A program made the position numbers and the translations under genes. The notes under the pieces are model-generated. The model saw only the letters and a program-made list of their open reading frames with translations, ran no database searches and was not told the origin of the DNA. 64,000 nt of DNA from Costus lasius (Eukaryota; Streptophyta; Magnoliopsida; Zingiberales; Costaceae): assembly GCA_027563935.2 (NCBI GenBank), contig JANVAS020000222.1:310001-374000 (forward strand), given 5' to 3'. Below are positions 22,082 to 35,549 of this stretch, piece by piece; the first letter of the stretch is position 1; each line of letters starts with the position of its first letter.

Positions 22082-23761
22082 TGTTGGGGTATGCCCTTAA
22101 GGCTAATGTTTGAGGCCTTGGGATTGTATCAGTATCATGTAATAAACTCTTATGTTTATAAAGGCATGGTTATTATTCAAGTTGCTACATTGTCTGCTGC
22201 AATATATATATGTTCTTCTGAATAATGTCTCAAAGCTGTTCAGCCTTGGCTGACATGCAGTTAAGTCCTTAGTCGATATATCTTGGTGAACATGAGACAG
22301 CCTTGATATGATTGAGACTAATATGTGTTCTAATCTTATAGGATGCTTCGAGCATGGAATAAGATGTAGACTCATGGGTACATTGGATGTACTGGACTGA
22401 CCCTACTAGGATATTCAATTGCTTGTCACAATGTGAATAATCCTTGATTGTAACAAGTGGCACATTTCCTCTGACTTGAGATCACTTGTGTTTTCTAAAT
22501 GATGATTGTCATTGTTTTGAGGTAGTTCAATATCATTTGAAACATAATGATTATAGACTATCTTGGATGGTGAGCTTGAGTCAGGTTAGGGCACTAGTGA
22601 TAGACATAGGATTGCCGTCTCCTTGTTTAAGGAGTGTGATGTTCTAAAGGGCCCCCCTGGATGAGATGATTGAGAAAGTGTATGGCCATACCCAGGTGAC
22701 TCTGTTCATCTGATCTAATCATGCTCATCATATTGGAGTTACAAGCTTGACAGGCTTGTCCAATAAGAACATCCAGTGGCAAAGGAAACATGTATGCCTT
22801 GTGAAGTTGATTCACACTTGTGCTGTGGTTTGGGTGTAGTCTTGGAAGACTCTTTCCTTTATATCGGGAGACAGTGATGTGTTGCTAGATACCCCTCACT
22901 GATCGTGATAACGTGAGTTATCGTTACCGACATTTAAAGGAAACCCTCAGGGTCGCACAATTTGATGATATGACTTACTTAAGTCAGATCGTGTGGACTG
23001 AATTGTTCAGGTTCAGTTTAAAGGGAATTAATCTCTGATTGTAAGCGAGATCTGGTCTGATCATGTTTGATTGATTAGGGCTTGAGATCGGTAAGCTTCG
23101 ATCGAGAGAATGGATGCTAGATCGGTGAGATCAGGAGCATCAAAGAGATGAACGGTCAGATCTGGAGCCTTAGGGTTTAATTGAGATCTAGACCAAGTGG
23201 CTTGGGTTATTTGGTATTTGAACCGAATCAAATTAAACCAGCTCATGGATGAGCGCTTGGTTCAAATCTAGAACAAGTTGCGATTGGGGTAAAACTTCAT
23301 GGTCGCATGAAGAGGTGGTTTACTATTTTTAGAAGCCACTTTCACACACCTCACGTCGCCACATTGCTCTCTCCCTTTCTCGTGCCCCGCCTCTTCCTCT
23401 CGAGATAGAACTCTTGTATGTGTGAAGGTGGACGAAAAGAAAGAAGGAGACTCTCGCCAAGCAACTCTCCATCCCTTCCATTCGATCAAGGACGCCTTTG
23501 GAACCTTGCTAGCACAAGGAGCACCAAGGAAGTGAGCGCATTCTCATCTTGTGTGCGCATCCTCTGGAGAAGATCTCTTTTGGTCTTTGATTTCAAGACA
23601 TCGTCCAAGCGATGGCAATGGTGAGAACTTTTCTTATCTATTCAAGTTTTGATAGTTGATCGTATAATGCATGCTATCCGATTCTATGAAACCCTACTAT
23701 CCGCTGCCCATATTCATATTTGCGCCACTTTAGGGTTTCGCCCCCCTTTAGGGGACCTTCA
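22082..23761 (+). repeat. A2 5' LTR
   Basis: 1680 bp, TGTTGGGG to TTCA. It carries the conserved TATA-like TTTATAT box near 22860, the GATAAC/GTTATC inverted repeat near 22908, and the candidate LTR exon ATG GCA ATG at 23612-23620 followed by GTGAGA. Confidence 0.93.
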
Positions 23762-25556
23762 ATTGGTATCAGAGCGAAGGTTAACGCATGATTTATATGA
23801 TTGCTATATGTTTTGTGATCCTTGATTGCAATGATGCTTAAATCTATGACATGCGAAAGTTACATATTGTATATTCATCTTTGCGCATGTATGAAGGTGG
23901 CGCTTAATTCTTATTGTTGTTGTTTTTCTCAAAAAACTTAACGACTTGCGCGCTTCCATTAGATTTAATTGCGCCTGCTGTAAACCCTTAGACGGGTTAT
24001 TAGGGTTGAAGTCATCCCCTAGGTTAGATCCAAACAAGTCTAATCAGACTATCTGACAGCCTTGATGGGTCGACCAGATAGCATCTGTGCGCAAGCACAA
24101 GATGGCTATAGGTCGACTGCAGACAGGCGTGTAGCGATATCTGATTGAGACAACCAATGAACGCGCATGAGTTAGGCCCGGGGTCACACCCGCTTGCCAG
24201 ACTTCATTGTGGTTGTTCAGCCCTGGCGCATGCATAGTTGACCACTGGGTCGACTCAAGTCAGTTAGGACTTGGTGCATGCAAGGGCAGTGGATCTGACT
24301 GGGTCTGATGAGTGGATCCCTAATGATGGACCGTTGTAAGGTAGTAGGGCATATAAGGAAATTAAAATGATCCCATGGGGTTTTCAAAAGTTTTAATTTC
24401 TTGTTTGGATCACATGCTGATTGATGCCATTTGCTTGTTTATTTAATCTTATGTGGGCTGCCCGTTTTTAATGTGTGCTGTGCTGGGGCCTGCGTGCCTG
24501 GTTAATTTTGTAAATTATTTTTATATTGTGATCTGCGCATCACATTGCATTTAATTTATAAAATGTAATTGACCTGCGAGTCAATCTTGTCTAGATAGAT
24601 TAATTTGTACATTAATCAGACAAGAGCACAGAGCACACTTGGCAGAGGCGCATGCAGCTTGTGGCTTGACCAGGTGGGAGGTCTAGGGTTCGACCCTAGG
24701 ACCTGGTGCATTTTCTTGGTGGGCGCACCAGAGCTGCAGATGGCGCTTGGGCCCTGGGTTGGGCCAGATGAGAAGCAAAAGCCCCATGAAGAAAAGCAAG
24801 TGAAGACTTAAGTTAGGTTAAGGTCTTACTTAGGCTTTATGGGCTTTTACCACATAAGATTCATGCTTTCTTTTATTGTTTCAATAATTAGAACAGCATG
24901 ATTTATTTATCTTCTGCTATCACCATAGGAATTGCATGATAGTGAAGAAGATAAAAGACCGTTAAAATCCAACGCTAAAATATCAAGCTCGTAAGCCTTC
25001 TGACGCGAAACCTCACTGTTCTGACTATCGTTGGAGCCGTGTTGTACCCACTCAGTGGGCACGTCCATCTATCTTCAGACGGTGCGGGATTACACCTGCG
25101 TGTTACAGAGAGGGGATTTATCGCTTCTCGTTGCTCAGCATAGCACGTGGTGGTCCAGGGAGTAGGTCGGGTCAGCTTGACCATGTAGGCTACATATGTG
25201 GCGCATATGGTAGCACATGGAGGCAGCCATCTGTGGGATCAGAGACTGTGTTGTAACAACTCAGTTGGCACAGTCTGCTGGATTGCCCAGATGAAGGGGA
25301 ATCGCACGGGTTGGCGATTCGCAGGGACTGCCTACCAGAAATTAGTGCTTGTACTCTCTGTGCATCTTATCTCGCCTGAGCGGGACGCGGAGACCAAGTA
25401 TGAAATCTCGATCCCATCTCACTAAAAGAGTTCTACTCTTTCGGGCTGTTTTGCTGGATTTTTCAGCCAGATAAAATAGTGAGAAAAAGAATCTTTCTTA
25501 AGTCCTGATTGATTCTTAACATTGATACTGACCTTGCTGTTCTTGCATTGTTGTAG
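23612..25556 (+). other. Candidate LTR coding exon (23612-23620) plus intron (23621-25556) of A2
   Basis: ATG GCA ATG, then donor GTGAGA. The acceptor is at TTGCATTGTTGTAG, ending 25556. The next seven codons lead in frame to the gag ATG at 25578. The intron would be 1936 nt and would remove the primer site. The layout equals that in A1 and A5. Confidence 0.5.
23764..23775 (+). promoter_or_regulatory. Primer-binding site of A2
   Basis: TGGTATCAGAGC two bases after the 5' LTR end, initiator-Met tRNA type. Confidence 0.9.
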
Positions 25557-25577
25557 ATACCTGCAGCAACGAACACC

Positions 25578-28500
25578 ATGAGCTTCAATGTGCGATCCCT
25601 ACTGGAAAGAGAGAAGTTTGCTGGGCCGAACTTCCCAGACTGGTTCGGACACCTTAAGATTGTTCTTAAGGCAGAGAGGAAACTGTATGTCCTCGAGACG
25701 GCGATACCGCCTCAACCCGCTCCGAACGCCGCAAGGGCGGTTCGGGAAGCTTATGAAAAGCACGTCAATGATAGCATTGATGTCGCTTGCCTGATGCTAG
25801 CGTCTATGACGCCACCGCTGCAGCGTCAGCATGAGGATATGTCTGCTATAGACATGATAGCGAACCTCAAGATGCTGTATGCTGCACAGGCGAGGACAGA
25901 ACGCTATAATCTGACAAAGCTTTTCTTTCAGAGCAAACTGGCTGAAGGGAGCCCAGTGGGAGCTCACGTGCTCAAGATGATTGGGCACAAGGAGGCTCTG
26001 GAGAAACTGGGGCATACCATCAATCAGGAGCTTGCTGTAGACCTCATTCTGCAGTCTCTCCCGCCCTCTTTCGATGCGTTCATTATTAACTTTAATATGA
26101 ACAAAATCGACTGTACTCCGGCAGAGCTGCTGAATATGCTCTTGACTACTGAGGAAACTCTGAAGGGAAAGCCTTCAACCTCTATCTTAATGGTTCCTTC
26201 TAGGAACAAGAAGAAGGGGAAGAAGGGCAAGGCCCCTGTCAAGAATTACAGCAAGGCTCTGAAGCAGAAGGTTAAGCGGTCCAAGGAATACAGATGTTTC
26301 CACTGTGGCCAGCTGGGTCACTGGAAAAAGGACTGTAAAGCGCTCCAAGGAGATAAGAGGGGAAGCATCGCTTCTGGCTCAGGTATTTATGTGACTGAAG
26401 TCATGTTTTCATCTTCTTCTATATCATGGGTGTTGGACACTGCATGTGGAGTTCACATTTGTTCAAATGTGCAGGAACTCAAGAGAAGAAGGCAGGTGGG
26501 ACAGCATGAGGTGGACCTACGAGTAGAAAACGGGGCACGGGTTGCTGCTGTTGCTGTAGGAGACTATTTCATCTCATTACCATCTGGAATTGTATTAGAA
26601 TTAAACAATTGTTACTTTGTTCCCAGTATTACTAAAAGTATTATCTCCATTCCTGCTCTTGTCAGGAAGGGGTTTTCCTTTGAATGCAATATTTCAAAGT
26701 GTGTTCTTTCTCTTGATAATATTGTTTATGCAACTGGTTCAATTAACAATGGGTTATTCATGTTGGACATGGAAAGTTCTATACAAAATATTGATAATAA
26801 GAAAGCCAAGTATGCTGATGACAGCACCTTGCTATGGCATAGTCGTTTAGGCCATATTAACGAGAAACGCATTAAGCGGTTGCATGATCATGGACTGCTG
26901 GGATCATTCTCCTATGAGGAGATTGATACATGCAAGGCTTGTTTAATGGGCAAAATGACGAAGTCACCTTTTCCTAACAAAGGACAAAGGGCTTCAGGTT
27001 TACTTGACCTTATACACAGTGATGTGTGTGGGCCATTTAGTAAACACGCCAGAGGTGGCTATCAGTACTTCATTACCTTTACTGATGATTTCAGTAGATA
27101 TGGGTATGTCTATTTAATGAGACATAAAAGTGAATCTTTTGACAAGTTCAAAGAGTTCAAAAATGAAGTACAGAATCAGCTAGGCCGAAATATCAAGGCA
27201 CTTCGTTCTGATCGAGGTGGTGAATACCTAAGTCATGCGTTTACTGACTATCTGAAGGAGTGTGGGATTATCTCACAGCTCACTCCGCCAGGAACACCGC
27301 AATGGAATGGTGTGTCCGAGAGGAGAAATAGAACGTTACTTGATATGGTTCGTTCTATGATGAGTCAGGCTACTCTTCCATATTCCTTTTGGGGTTTTGC
27401 ACTGGAAACAGCTACAAAGGTACTAAACCGAGTGCCATCCAAGGCAGTTTCTAAGACTCCATATGAGTTATGGTATGGGAAACAGCCGAGCTTGACATTT
27501 ATCAGGATCTAGGGCTGCGAGGCTTATGTCAAAAAGCTCGCCTCTGGGAAACTAGAGAGCAGATCTGAGAAATGTATCTTTGTCGGTTACCCTAAGGAAA
27601 CTAAGGGTTATTATTTCTACGATCCCAAAGAGAACAAGGTATTTGTTGCACGGACGGCCATATTTCTTGAGAAGGAGTTTCTTCTGCAAGAGGCCAGTGG
27701 GAGAGAAATTAAATTGGATGAGAATCCAGAAGAAGGACAAAGTAGTCAAGCACAGTTGGATGAGCCTGAGCCGGTAGATCAGGTTATTGAACAACCTGAG
27801 GCTCAGATATCACGGGAACCGCGAAGATCGGGAAGGATCCGTCGACAGCCTGAGCGCTATGACGGAGTCTACATCATTGATAATGATGAACCCCTCACTT
27901 ATGCGGATGCGGTCAGTGGACCGGAGTCAGCAAGATGGCTTGAAGCTATGCGAGCCGAGATGGACTCCATGTCAGATAACCAAGTCTGGGATTTGGTTGA
28001 TCCGCCTCCGGGAGTTATCCCTATAGGCTGTAAATGGATCTTCAAGAAGAAGATTGACATGGATGGTAACGTGGTTACCTATAAAGGCAGGCTAGTTGCG
28101 AAAGGTTTCAAACAAATCTACGGGATAGATTATGATGAAACTTTCTCACCTGTAGCCATGTTTAAGTCTATTCGGATTCTTTTCGCGATAGCTGCATATT
28201 ATGATTATGAGATCTGGCAGATGGATGTGAAAACAGCTTTCCTGAATGGAAATCTGGATGAGGATGTGTACATGACACAACCTGAGGGTTTCACTAATCC
28301 ATCAGATCGTCATAAGATATGCAAGTTAAAGAAGTCCATTTATGGACTTAAGCAAGCATCAAGAAGCTGGAATATTCGTTTTGATGAATCAGTCACTGAA
28401 TTTGGTTTCATCAAGAACGAAGATGACCCGTGTGTATATAAGAGGTTTAGTGGGAGCGTGATTACTTTCCTAGTCTTCTACGTCGATGATATCTTGATCA

Positions 28501-29462
28501 TTGGAAACGATATTCCTGAAATGCATGCCGTTAAGGCATGGTTAAGGAAATGTTTCCAGATGAAAGATCTAGGAGAAGCAGCCTATGTATTAGGTGTGAA
28601 GATCTACAGGGATAGATCTAAGAGGCTTCTCGGGCTGTGCCAGAGTACTTACATCGATAAAGTCCTGGAGAGATTCCACTTAGAGAATTCTAAGAGAGGA
28701 TATCTTCCAGTCAGACATGGTCTGAATCTTTCGAAGAGTCAGTGTCCACAAACACAGACTGAGAAAGATGAAATGGACAATACGCCTTATGCTTCGGCTA
28801 TTGGGTCCATAATGTATGCGATGTTGTGTACTCGCCCAGACGTTGCTTACGGGTTAAGCGTGACCAGTCGGTTCCAAAGTAATCCAGGTCAGGCACACTG
28901 GATTGCAGTCAAGAACATCTTAAAATATCTGCGGAGGACCAAAGATATGTTCTTGATATATGGTGGTCAGGAAGAACTCAGTATTGAGGGATATACTGAC
29001 GCTTCGTTCCAGTCTGACCAGGATGATTTCCGATCGCAATCAGGCTATGTTTTTAGCTTGAATGGAGGAGTAGTGGTGTGGAATGGTTTCAAACAGTCAA
29101 CTGTTGCTGATTCCACAACAGAAGCCGAGTATCTTGCAGCCTCGGAAGCATCCAAGGAGGCAGTGTGGATTCGTAAGTTCGTGAGAGAACTTGGTGTTGT
29201 TCCTTCGAGTGCAGATCCTTTGGTTATCTTCTGTGATAACACTGGAGCAATCGCACAAGCAAAGGAACCACGGTCGCACCAGAAGTCCAAGCACATACAG
29301 AGACGGTTTCATTTGATCAGGGAGATCATTGATCGTGGCAAGATCAAAGTCTGCAAGGTTCATACAGATGACAATCTGGCAGACCCGCTTACTAAGCCTC
29401 TGGCGCAGCAGAAGCATGAGAAGCACTGTAATAATATGGGTTTGAGATTTCTCAACCATTAG
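25578..29462 (+). pseudogene. A2 gag-pol polyprotein with one TAG
   Basis: A 1295-codon frame interrupted only by TAG at 27510-27512, where the sister copies have Trp (integrase C-terminal side, RIWGCEAY motif). Approximate residues: gag 1-235, CCHC knuckle 238-252 (CFHCGQLGHWKKDC), protease DTACG about 286, integrase zinc region HSRLGH about 420, integrase core Asp about 480, Asp about 544 and Glu about 580 with 35 residues between the last two, reverse transcriptase YVDD about 968, RNase H YTDASF about 1139 and DNTGAI about 1216. Copia order (integrase before RT) is clear. A single base separates it from an open frame. A suppressible stop is unlikely because it is not at a gag/pol border. 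The conventional ATG is at 25578, and an LTR-encoded start is also possible. Confidence 0.95.
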
Positions 29463-29482
29463 ATTAAGTGCAAGTGGGAGAT

Positions 29483-31175
29483 TGTTGGGGTATGCCCTTA
29501 AGGCTAATGTTTGAGGCCTTGGGATTGTATCAGTATCATGTAATAAACTCTTATGTTTATAAAGGCATGGTTATTATTCAGGTTGCTACATTGTCTGCTG
29601 CAATATATATATGTTCTTCTGAATAATGTCTCAAAGCTGTTCAGCTAGGCTGACATGCAGTTAAGTCCTTAGTCGATATATCTAGGTGAACATGAGACAG
29701 CCTTGATATGATTGAGACTAATATGTGTTCTAATCTTATAGGATGCTTCGAGCATGGAATAAGATGTAGACTCATGGGTACATTGGATGTACTGGACTGA
29801 CCCTACTAGGATATTCAATTGCTTGTCACAATGTGAATAATCCTTGATTGTAACAAGTGGCACATTTCCTCTGACTTGAGATCACTTGTGTTTTCTAAAT
29901 GATGATTGTCATTGTTTTGAGGTAGTTCAATATCATTTGAAACATAATGATTATAGACTATCTTGGATGGTGAGCTTGAGTCAGGTTAGGGCACTAGTGA
30001 TAGACATAGGATTGCCGTCTCCTTGTTTAAGGAGTGTGATGTTCTAAAGGGCCCCCCTGGATGAGATGATTGAGAAAGTGTATGGCCATACCCAGGTGAC
30101 TCTGTTCATCTGATCTAATCATGCTCATCATATTGGAGTTACAAGCTTGACAGGCTTGTCCAATAAGAACATCCAGTGGCAAAGGAAACATGTATGCCTT
30201 GTGAAGTTGATTCACACTTGTGCTGTGGTTTGGGTGTAGTCTTGGAAGACTCTTTCCTTTATATCGGGAGACAGTGATGTGTTGCTAGATACCCCTCACT
30301 AATCGTGATAACGTGAGTTATCGTTACCGACATTTAAAGGAAACCCTCAGGGTCGCACAATTTGATGATATGACTTACTTAAGTCAGATCGTGTGGACTG
30401 AATTGTTCAGGTTCAGTTTAAAGGGAATTAATCTCTGATTGTAAGCGAGATCTTGTCTCACTAATCTCACTAATCGTGATAACGTGATTAGGGCTTGAGA
30501 TCGGTAAGCTTCGATCGAGAGAATGGATGCTAGATCGGTGAGATCAGGAGCATCAAAGAGATGAACGGTCAGATCTGGAGCCTTAGGGTTTAATTGAGAT
30601 CTAGACCAAGTGGCTTGGGTTATTTGGTATTTGAACCGAATCAAATTAAACCAGCTCATGGATGAGCGCTTGGTTCAAATCTAGAACAAGTTGCGATTGG
30701 GGTAAAACTTCATGGTCGCATGAAGAGGTGGTTTACTATTTTTTAGAAGCCACTTTCACACGCCTCACGTCGCCACATTGCTCTCTCCCTTTCTCGTGCC
30801 CCGCCTCTTCCTCTCGAGATAGAACTCTTGTATGTGTGAAGGTGGACGAAAAGAAAGAAGGAGACTCTCGCCAAGCAACTCTCCATCCCTTCCATTCGAT
30901 CAAGGACGCCTTTGGAACCTTGCTAGCACAAGGAGCACCAAGGAAGTGAGCGCATTCTCATCTTGTGTGCGCATCCTCTGGAGAAGATCTCTTTTGGTCT
31001 TTGATTTCAAGACATCATCCAAGCGATGGCAATGGTGAGAACTTTTCTTATCTATTCAAGTTTTGATAGTTGATCGTATAATGCATGCTATCCGATTCTA
31101 TGAAACCCTACTATCCGCTGCCCATATTCATATTTGCGCCACTTTAGGGTTTCGCCCCCCTTTAGGGGACCTTCA
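29483..31175 (+). repeat. A2 3' LTR
   Basis: 1693 bp, preceded by the purine-rich GTGGGAGAT. Around 30455-30488 it differs from the 5' LTR by a patch that repeats CTCACTAATCGTGATAACGTG from about 150 bp upstream in the same LTR, replacing the normal sequence. Confidence 0.93.
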
Positions 31176-31180
31176 TAGAA

Positions 31181-32480
31181 TCCAGGTATGCTCCTTTTCC
31201 AGATGGGTTTTCAACTCTAATGTCTTCCGCCGAATCAAGTAAAATCTTTGACTCGAACCACGGGTCTAGCCAGAATCTTATGGATGTACCGTTAGCGATC
31301 CTATAACCAACCATCGGCATGCAGGCTTCACGAACCAACATGATACTCCTTACGGGCCCCGACATTCTTCTAGACATTTTGACAGACCAGATCGAGTCAG
31401 AGTGCAAGTACCTTTCATGAATCCATTTAACCCAAAGGGAGTTCTTGTTCATCACTATATTCCATATATGGCGTATAAGGAACACATTATTCAATTTTCC
31501 AATGTCCTGCAGCCCGAGGCCGCCCAAAACTATAGGTTTAGTTACATTGCACCATGCTAACTTAGCCATACCTCTCTTATTCCTATTTGACCATAGAAAA
31601 GTCGCCAGAATAGAATTAATCTTCGTGATAACCCCCGTAGGAAGCTTGAATGTGCTACACCAGAAAATTATGTTACCATAGCACATCGACTTTATCAGCT
31701 CAATGCGCCCCACATATGATAAGTACTTTGCCTTCCAAGCCGAGAGGTACTTTGTGATTTTTCAATAAAGGGCAAACAGTCTTGCACTTTAATCAGCCTA
31801 CTAGTGAAAGGAATGCCTAGGTACCAGAAGGGCATGGATCCCTTAGAAATCCTAAGAATTGATGTAATCTTCCCTTGTACTTCAGATCTGCATGAAGCCG
31901 AAAAGAACACCTGTGATTTGTCTTTATTAATTTTCAGCCCTGTATTTTGAAAGAAGGTGTCCAGTACCCTTATCACAGCCTAGGCTGATTCCTCTGAGGG
32001 GTCACAAAATATGATGACATCATCCGCGAACTGGAGGTTTGTAATTCCCAATTTTTTGCACTTGTTGTGTGTGCGCAAATGTCCGCCCAAGTATTGTTCT
32101 TGCATTAAATCAGTGAGATATTACATCACCATAATGAAAATATAAGGGGACATTGGGCACCCTGTCGCAACCCTCAGGTACCCTTGAAGAACCCTTCATC
32201 TTGCCCATTAAAGTTTATGGTGTAAGTAGGGGAAGTCACACGGGCCATAATTCTCTTCACAAACCATGGTGGAAACATATAAGCCATGAGCATATTCTTA
32301 ATGAAATCCCATCTAACCGAGTCGTAAGCTTTATGTAAGTCCACTTTTATCGCCATTCGCGGAGCAACGACCTTCTTGTGATAATCATGCATAATGTCTT
32401 GGCACAACATGATATTCTCATGAATAGATCTCACCTGGATAAATGCATGTTGATTGCCCGCAATAATCTCTAGAAGAATA
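31181..32480 (-). pseudogene. LINE ORF2 central part (reverse transcriptase palm and thumb)
   Basis: Read from 32480 to 31181 on the minus strand. It has RSIHENIMLCQD, KVDLHKAYDS (first catalytic Asp region), the catalytic FADD box (32030-32019), then GLKINKDKS and the region SMPFWYLGIPF. The C-terminal connecting part is the frame 31713-31181. In-frame stops near 32120 and 31980 and frame changes show it is dead. It joins 34437 across the solo LTR at 32481-34431, and 22081 across A2. Confidence 0.85.
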
Positions 32481-34431
32481 TGTTGGGAAACCCCGAGGAT
32501 ATTTTACAATTTTTAGAGATAGAGATTACAAAATACATTGCACAGCGGAAGCAATATCCCCGAAACAGGCCAGTCCCAAAAACCCAGTGAAGATCGCAAG
32601 CAAGAGAGTCGACACGATGAGTTAGTAAATACCTTAGAGCAAGATGAGGTCGATGTCGTGATAGGCGCCCAAGCGTGCGCCCTCTGCAGTTTCACACACA
32701 CGGATGCCTCGAGTCCTCTTCTTCCACGCCCGGTGCTAGCCTCGGGAAGAAGATCCAAGCCTTAGTTCTCTTCTTGAATGCTTGCGCCACCTCCAAGGTA
32801 GAAGCACCAATTGATGAAGAAGAGAGGAGAAGGGAGAATGCCGCCAAGCCTTTACTTCTCTTGCGCCAAAGGAGGAAGAAAGGAAGACGCTTGCGGCTAG
32901 GGTTTGATGGAAGAAGATGGTTGTGCCAATGCCCCTTACTCTCGCCCTCTTGATGTGTTCATGCCTCCAAGGAAGAACACTTGTAAGAGGGGGCGGCTAG
33001 GGTCACATATATAGGGCAAGAGGCGGTTAGGGTAAGGGCTAGGATCATGACAAGTGTAGGGCTAGGATGAGGAGGTTTGAGACAAGGAAAGTCTCCAAGA
33101 CTTTACCATAAACTCCATTCAACCTATCCATAATTGCCCAAGTACCATATCAGCCCAAGACATGCCATAGAGGCATGCATTCCATCCAAGGAAGAGAGGG
33201 GAGGCGCCCTTTACTTCCATAATGAAGCAAAGGCGCCAACATGACCCCATTATGCCCCTAGGCGCTTAATGGTTCATGTTTCTCCCCATTATACCCTTTT
33301 AGCCTCTCATCTCTTCATAAGAACTTGTTATTGGGCCTCATTGGATAATGAGCTAGCCCAAACTTCATCACATGAGTTGATTAAGCATTTGGATCCAATC
33401 CAATGCAACCCTAATCCAAATGTGACCAACCATGGTCAAATACGGGTCAACCTGCCAAAAATGAAGTTTGGCTCTAATAACATTCTTCCATCTCATCAGG
33501 CCCATTGGCGTTGATGAAATCTCCTAATTAGATCCGAGTTATCCAATAACTCGATCATAAGGCTTCCCGATCAATACGAGAACTCGAGTATCAAGGTGTG
33601 CGACCCTGTAGGTCCCTCTGACGTTGGCAGTGCTGACCAAATATCACCACAAGCAGTGAGTGGCACCTAGCAGTGCATCGCTACTACCCAAGTCATCGGA
33701 ATGGATATCGACATCGACATCCCCATCATTGCAACAAGGTACAGATGCATTACAGTCTCTTTCCCGAACTGATATCCGATTGGACAAGTGTGTCACCACT
33801 TGTTTTCACCCAATCACATGGTTATGACTAAATCAGGTTCTCACCTGGGTATGGCCATACACTTTCAGTCATAGAACCATAGAGGAGCTCCATGGATATC
33901 ATGCTTCCCTAAGAAAGGGGCAAATCCTATGTCTGTCCATTGATCTTCTCATATGGGTCGTGACATGCTCAATGACAACCGTTATGACCTCCCAACTACG
34001 GCGAGGTGTTAGGTTGTGTCAAAGCAAGTCCCTAACCATATAGAATGGTCAATGACCTCAAGTCAAGGGATCAATGCATCTCCTGTCACTTGTGAGGATA
34101 ACTCATGACACCAAGTCATAGCCTCACAGCGGGTTGGTCCAGTATATCCTCCAATGATATACCCATGTGTCTGCGTTAGCACCACGTGCCTAACCAGCCC
34201 ACATACCAGTCTCACAAGTACTAGAGCTGTCCCATATCCACTCAGGTACATCGACTGGGGACAATCATTTGAGCACAGATCCAATCTGTCTCCAGAGACA
34301 TTATCATGTAAGTACACAATCGCAGGTGTAGACAAACAATGATAACGACAATGCCAGAAAGATATATGAATATCAGAGTCAAATAGTACAAAGATGGACC
34401 AAAACTAGGTCCTAGGGCATATACACCAACA
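32481..34431 (-). mobile_element. Solo LTR of copia family B
   Basis: 1951 bp, flanked by GAATA at 32476-32480 and 34432-34436. On the minus strand it starts TGTTGGTGTATATGCCC and ends TTTCCCAACA. It is closely similar to the 3' LTR of element B at 41009-43150, which sets family and orientation. It lies inside the LINE reverse transcriptase. No internal sequence remains. Confidence 0.92.
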
Positions 34432-34436
34432 GAATA

Positions 34437-35549
34437 ACCCTAATACGATTGGCCAATACTTTCGCGATAAATCTGTACATCATTTGGCATACCGAAATGG
34501 GCCTAAAGTCTGCAAAATAGGATGGATTATGAACCTTTAGTATGAGAGAGAGGAAAGTTATGTTTACCATTTTAAGTAAGTGGCCCTGTTCCAAGAAGTC
34601 CATAATAGCTTGGATAATGTCTTCCTTGATAATACCCCAGCAAGATTTAAAGAAGGAAGCATTGAAACCGTCCACCCCCGGGGCATTAGGGATGTTTGCA
34701 GCCATGATAGTCTTCGCAATGTCCTCCCGTGAGAAACTTGCATTTAGGAAATTAGTGGCCGTAGAGGACAAAGTTTTTCTCACCGGCGCCTCTACTTCCT
34801 TAGGGATAATCTTGGGGGCGAGAAGGCTCTTGAAGTAGCTCACTACTTCTTGCCTGATAGCTTCACCAGAAACGAACTCCCCTTTGGAATCCTTGATAGT
34901 TAAGATTGTGTTTCTTCTGCATCGAACCTTCATTAGGTTGTAAAAATAAGCTGTGTTAGAGTCCCCCAACGAAATGAAAAGTTCTCTAGATTTTTACTTA
35001 AGCGCGGATTCCTCCTCTTCCCAATAAAATTTGATATCCTGTTGGTATTTCCTCTCCAAGGACCTTAGATTTGCTTCTGATTGATTTGCCTAGAGTGAAT
35101 GATGGATGGCAGCAAGCCGCTGATGGTTGTTCCTAAACTTAGCTTCTTTATCTATCCTCATCTCCTTCGCCCACCGCTTAAGACCTTTTTTTTTACCATA
35201 GTCAGTTTATGGTAAACAATAAACATAGGGGTTCCACGAATATGATTAGATCTCCATATCTCATTTACCACCTGGAACATACTAGGATATCTTGTCAGTG
35301 GTTGAAGAACCGAAATCTAGGCCCTTTGCGTGCTTCCTCATCACCAAATAGTAACATGGCAGGGGAGTGATTAGAAATATCGGGATGCAAGAACACGGCC
35401 TCAGCCTAGGGAAACTTCTCCATCCACTCCTTAGTGGCCATCACACGATCCAACTTGCACGAATTCCTATTCTCGCCTCCTTGTGAGTTTGACCACGTGT
35501 AGAAATCCCCATGGTATTTAATATCATAGATGTCTATGGCTGCCCTTTG
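34437..35549 (-). pseudogene. LINE ORF2 N-terminal part (endonuclease end, linker, RT start)
   Basis: Minus-strand reading from 35549 gives an endonuclease C-terminal segment (35603-35406, with the pattern GDFYTWSN then LDR), a linker with stops, then an open segment 34969-34437. The latter has GDSNTAYFYN, PNAPGVDGFN and FRPISVCQ, all typical for plant LINE reverse transcriptase N-terminal blocks. The endonuclease is truncated at 35549, where unrelated LTR-like sequence begins. The ORF1 part is absent. Confidence 0.82.

Larger units (their letters stand above)
22082..31175 (+). mobile_element. Ty1/copia element A2 (family A), full length, one nonsense codon
   Basis: 9094 bp, with LTRs at 22082-23761 and 29483-31175, flanked by TAGAA at 22077-22081 and 31176-31180. 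It has a primer site, a long leader, gag-pol and a purine-rich tract. It is inserted in LINE ORF2 on the opposite strand. LTR differences include several point changes plus one replaced patch in the 3' LTR. It is younger than A1 and older than A5 by eye. Confidence 0.95.

Noticed and set aside
27510..27512. Programmed stop readthrough in A2
   Set aside because: The TAG falls within the integrase C-terminal side at a Trp conserved in sister copies, not at a gag/pol border, and is absent from A1, A4 and A5.
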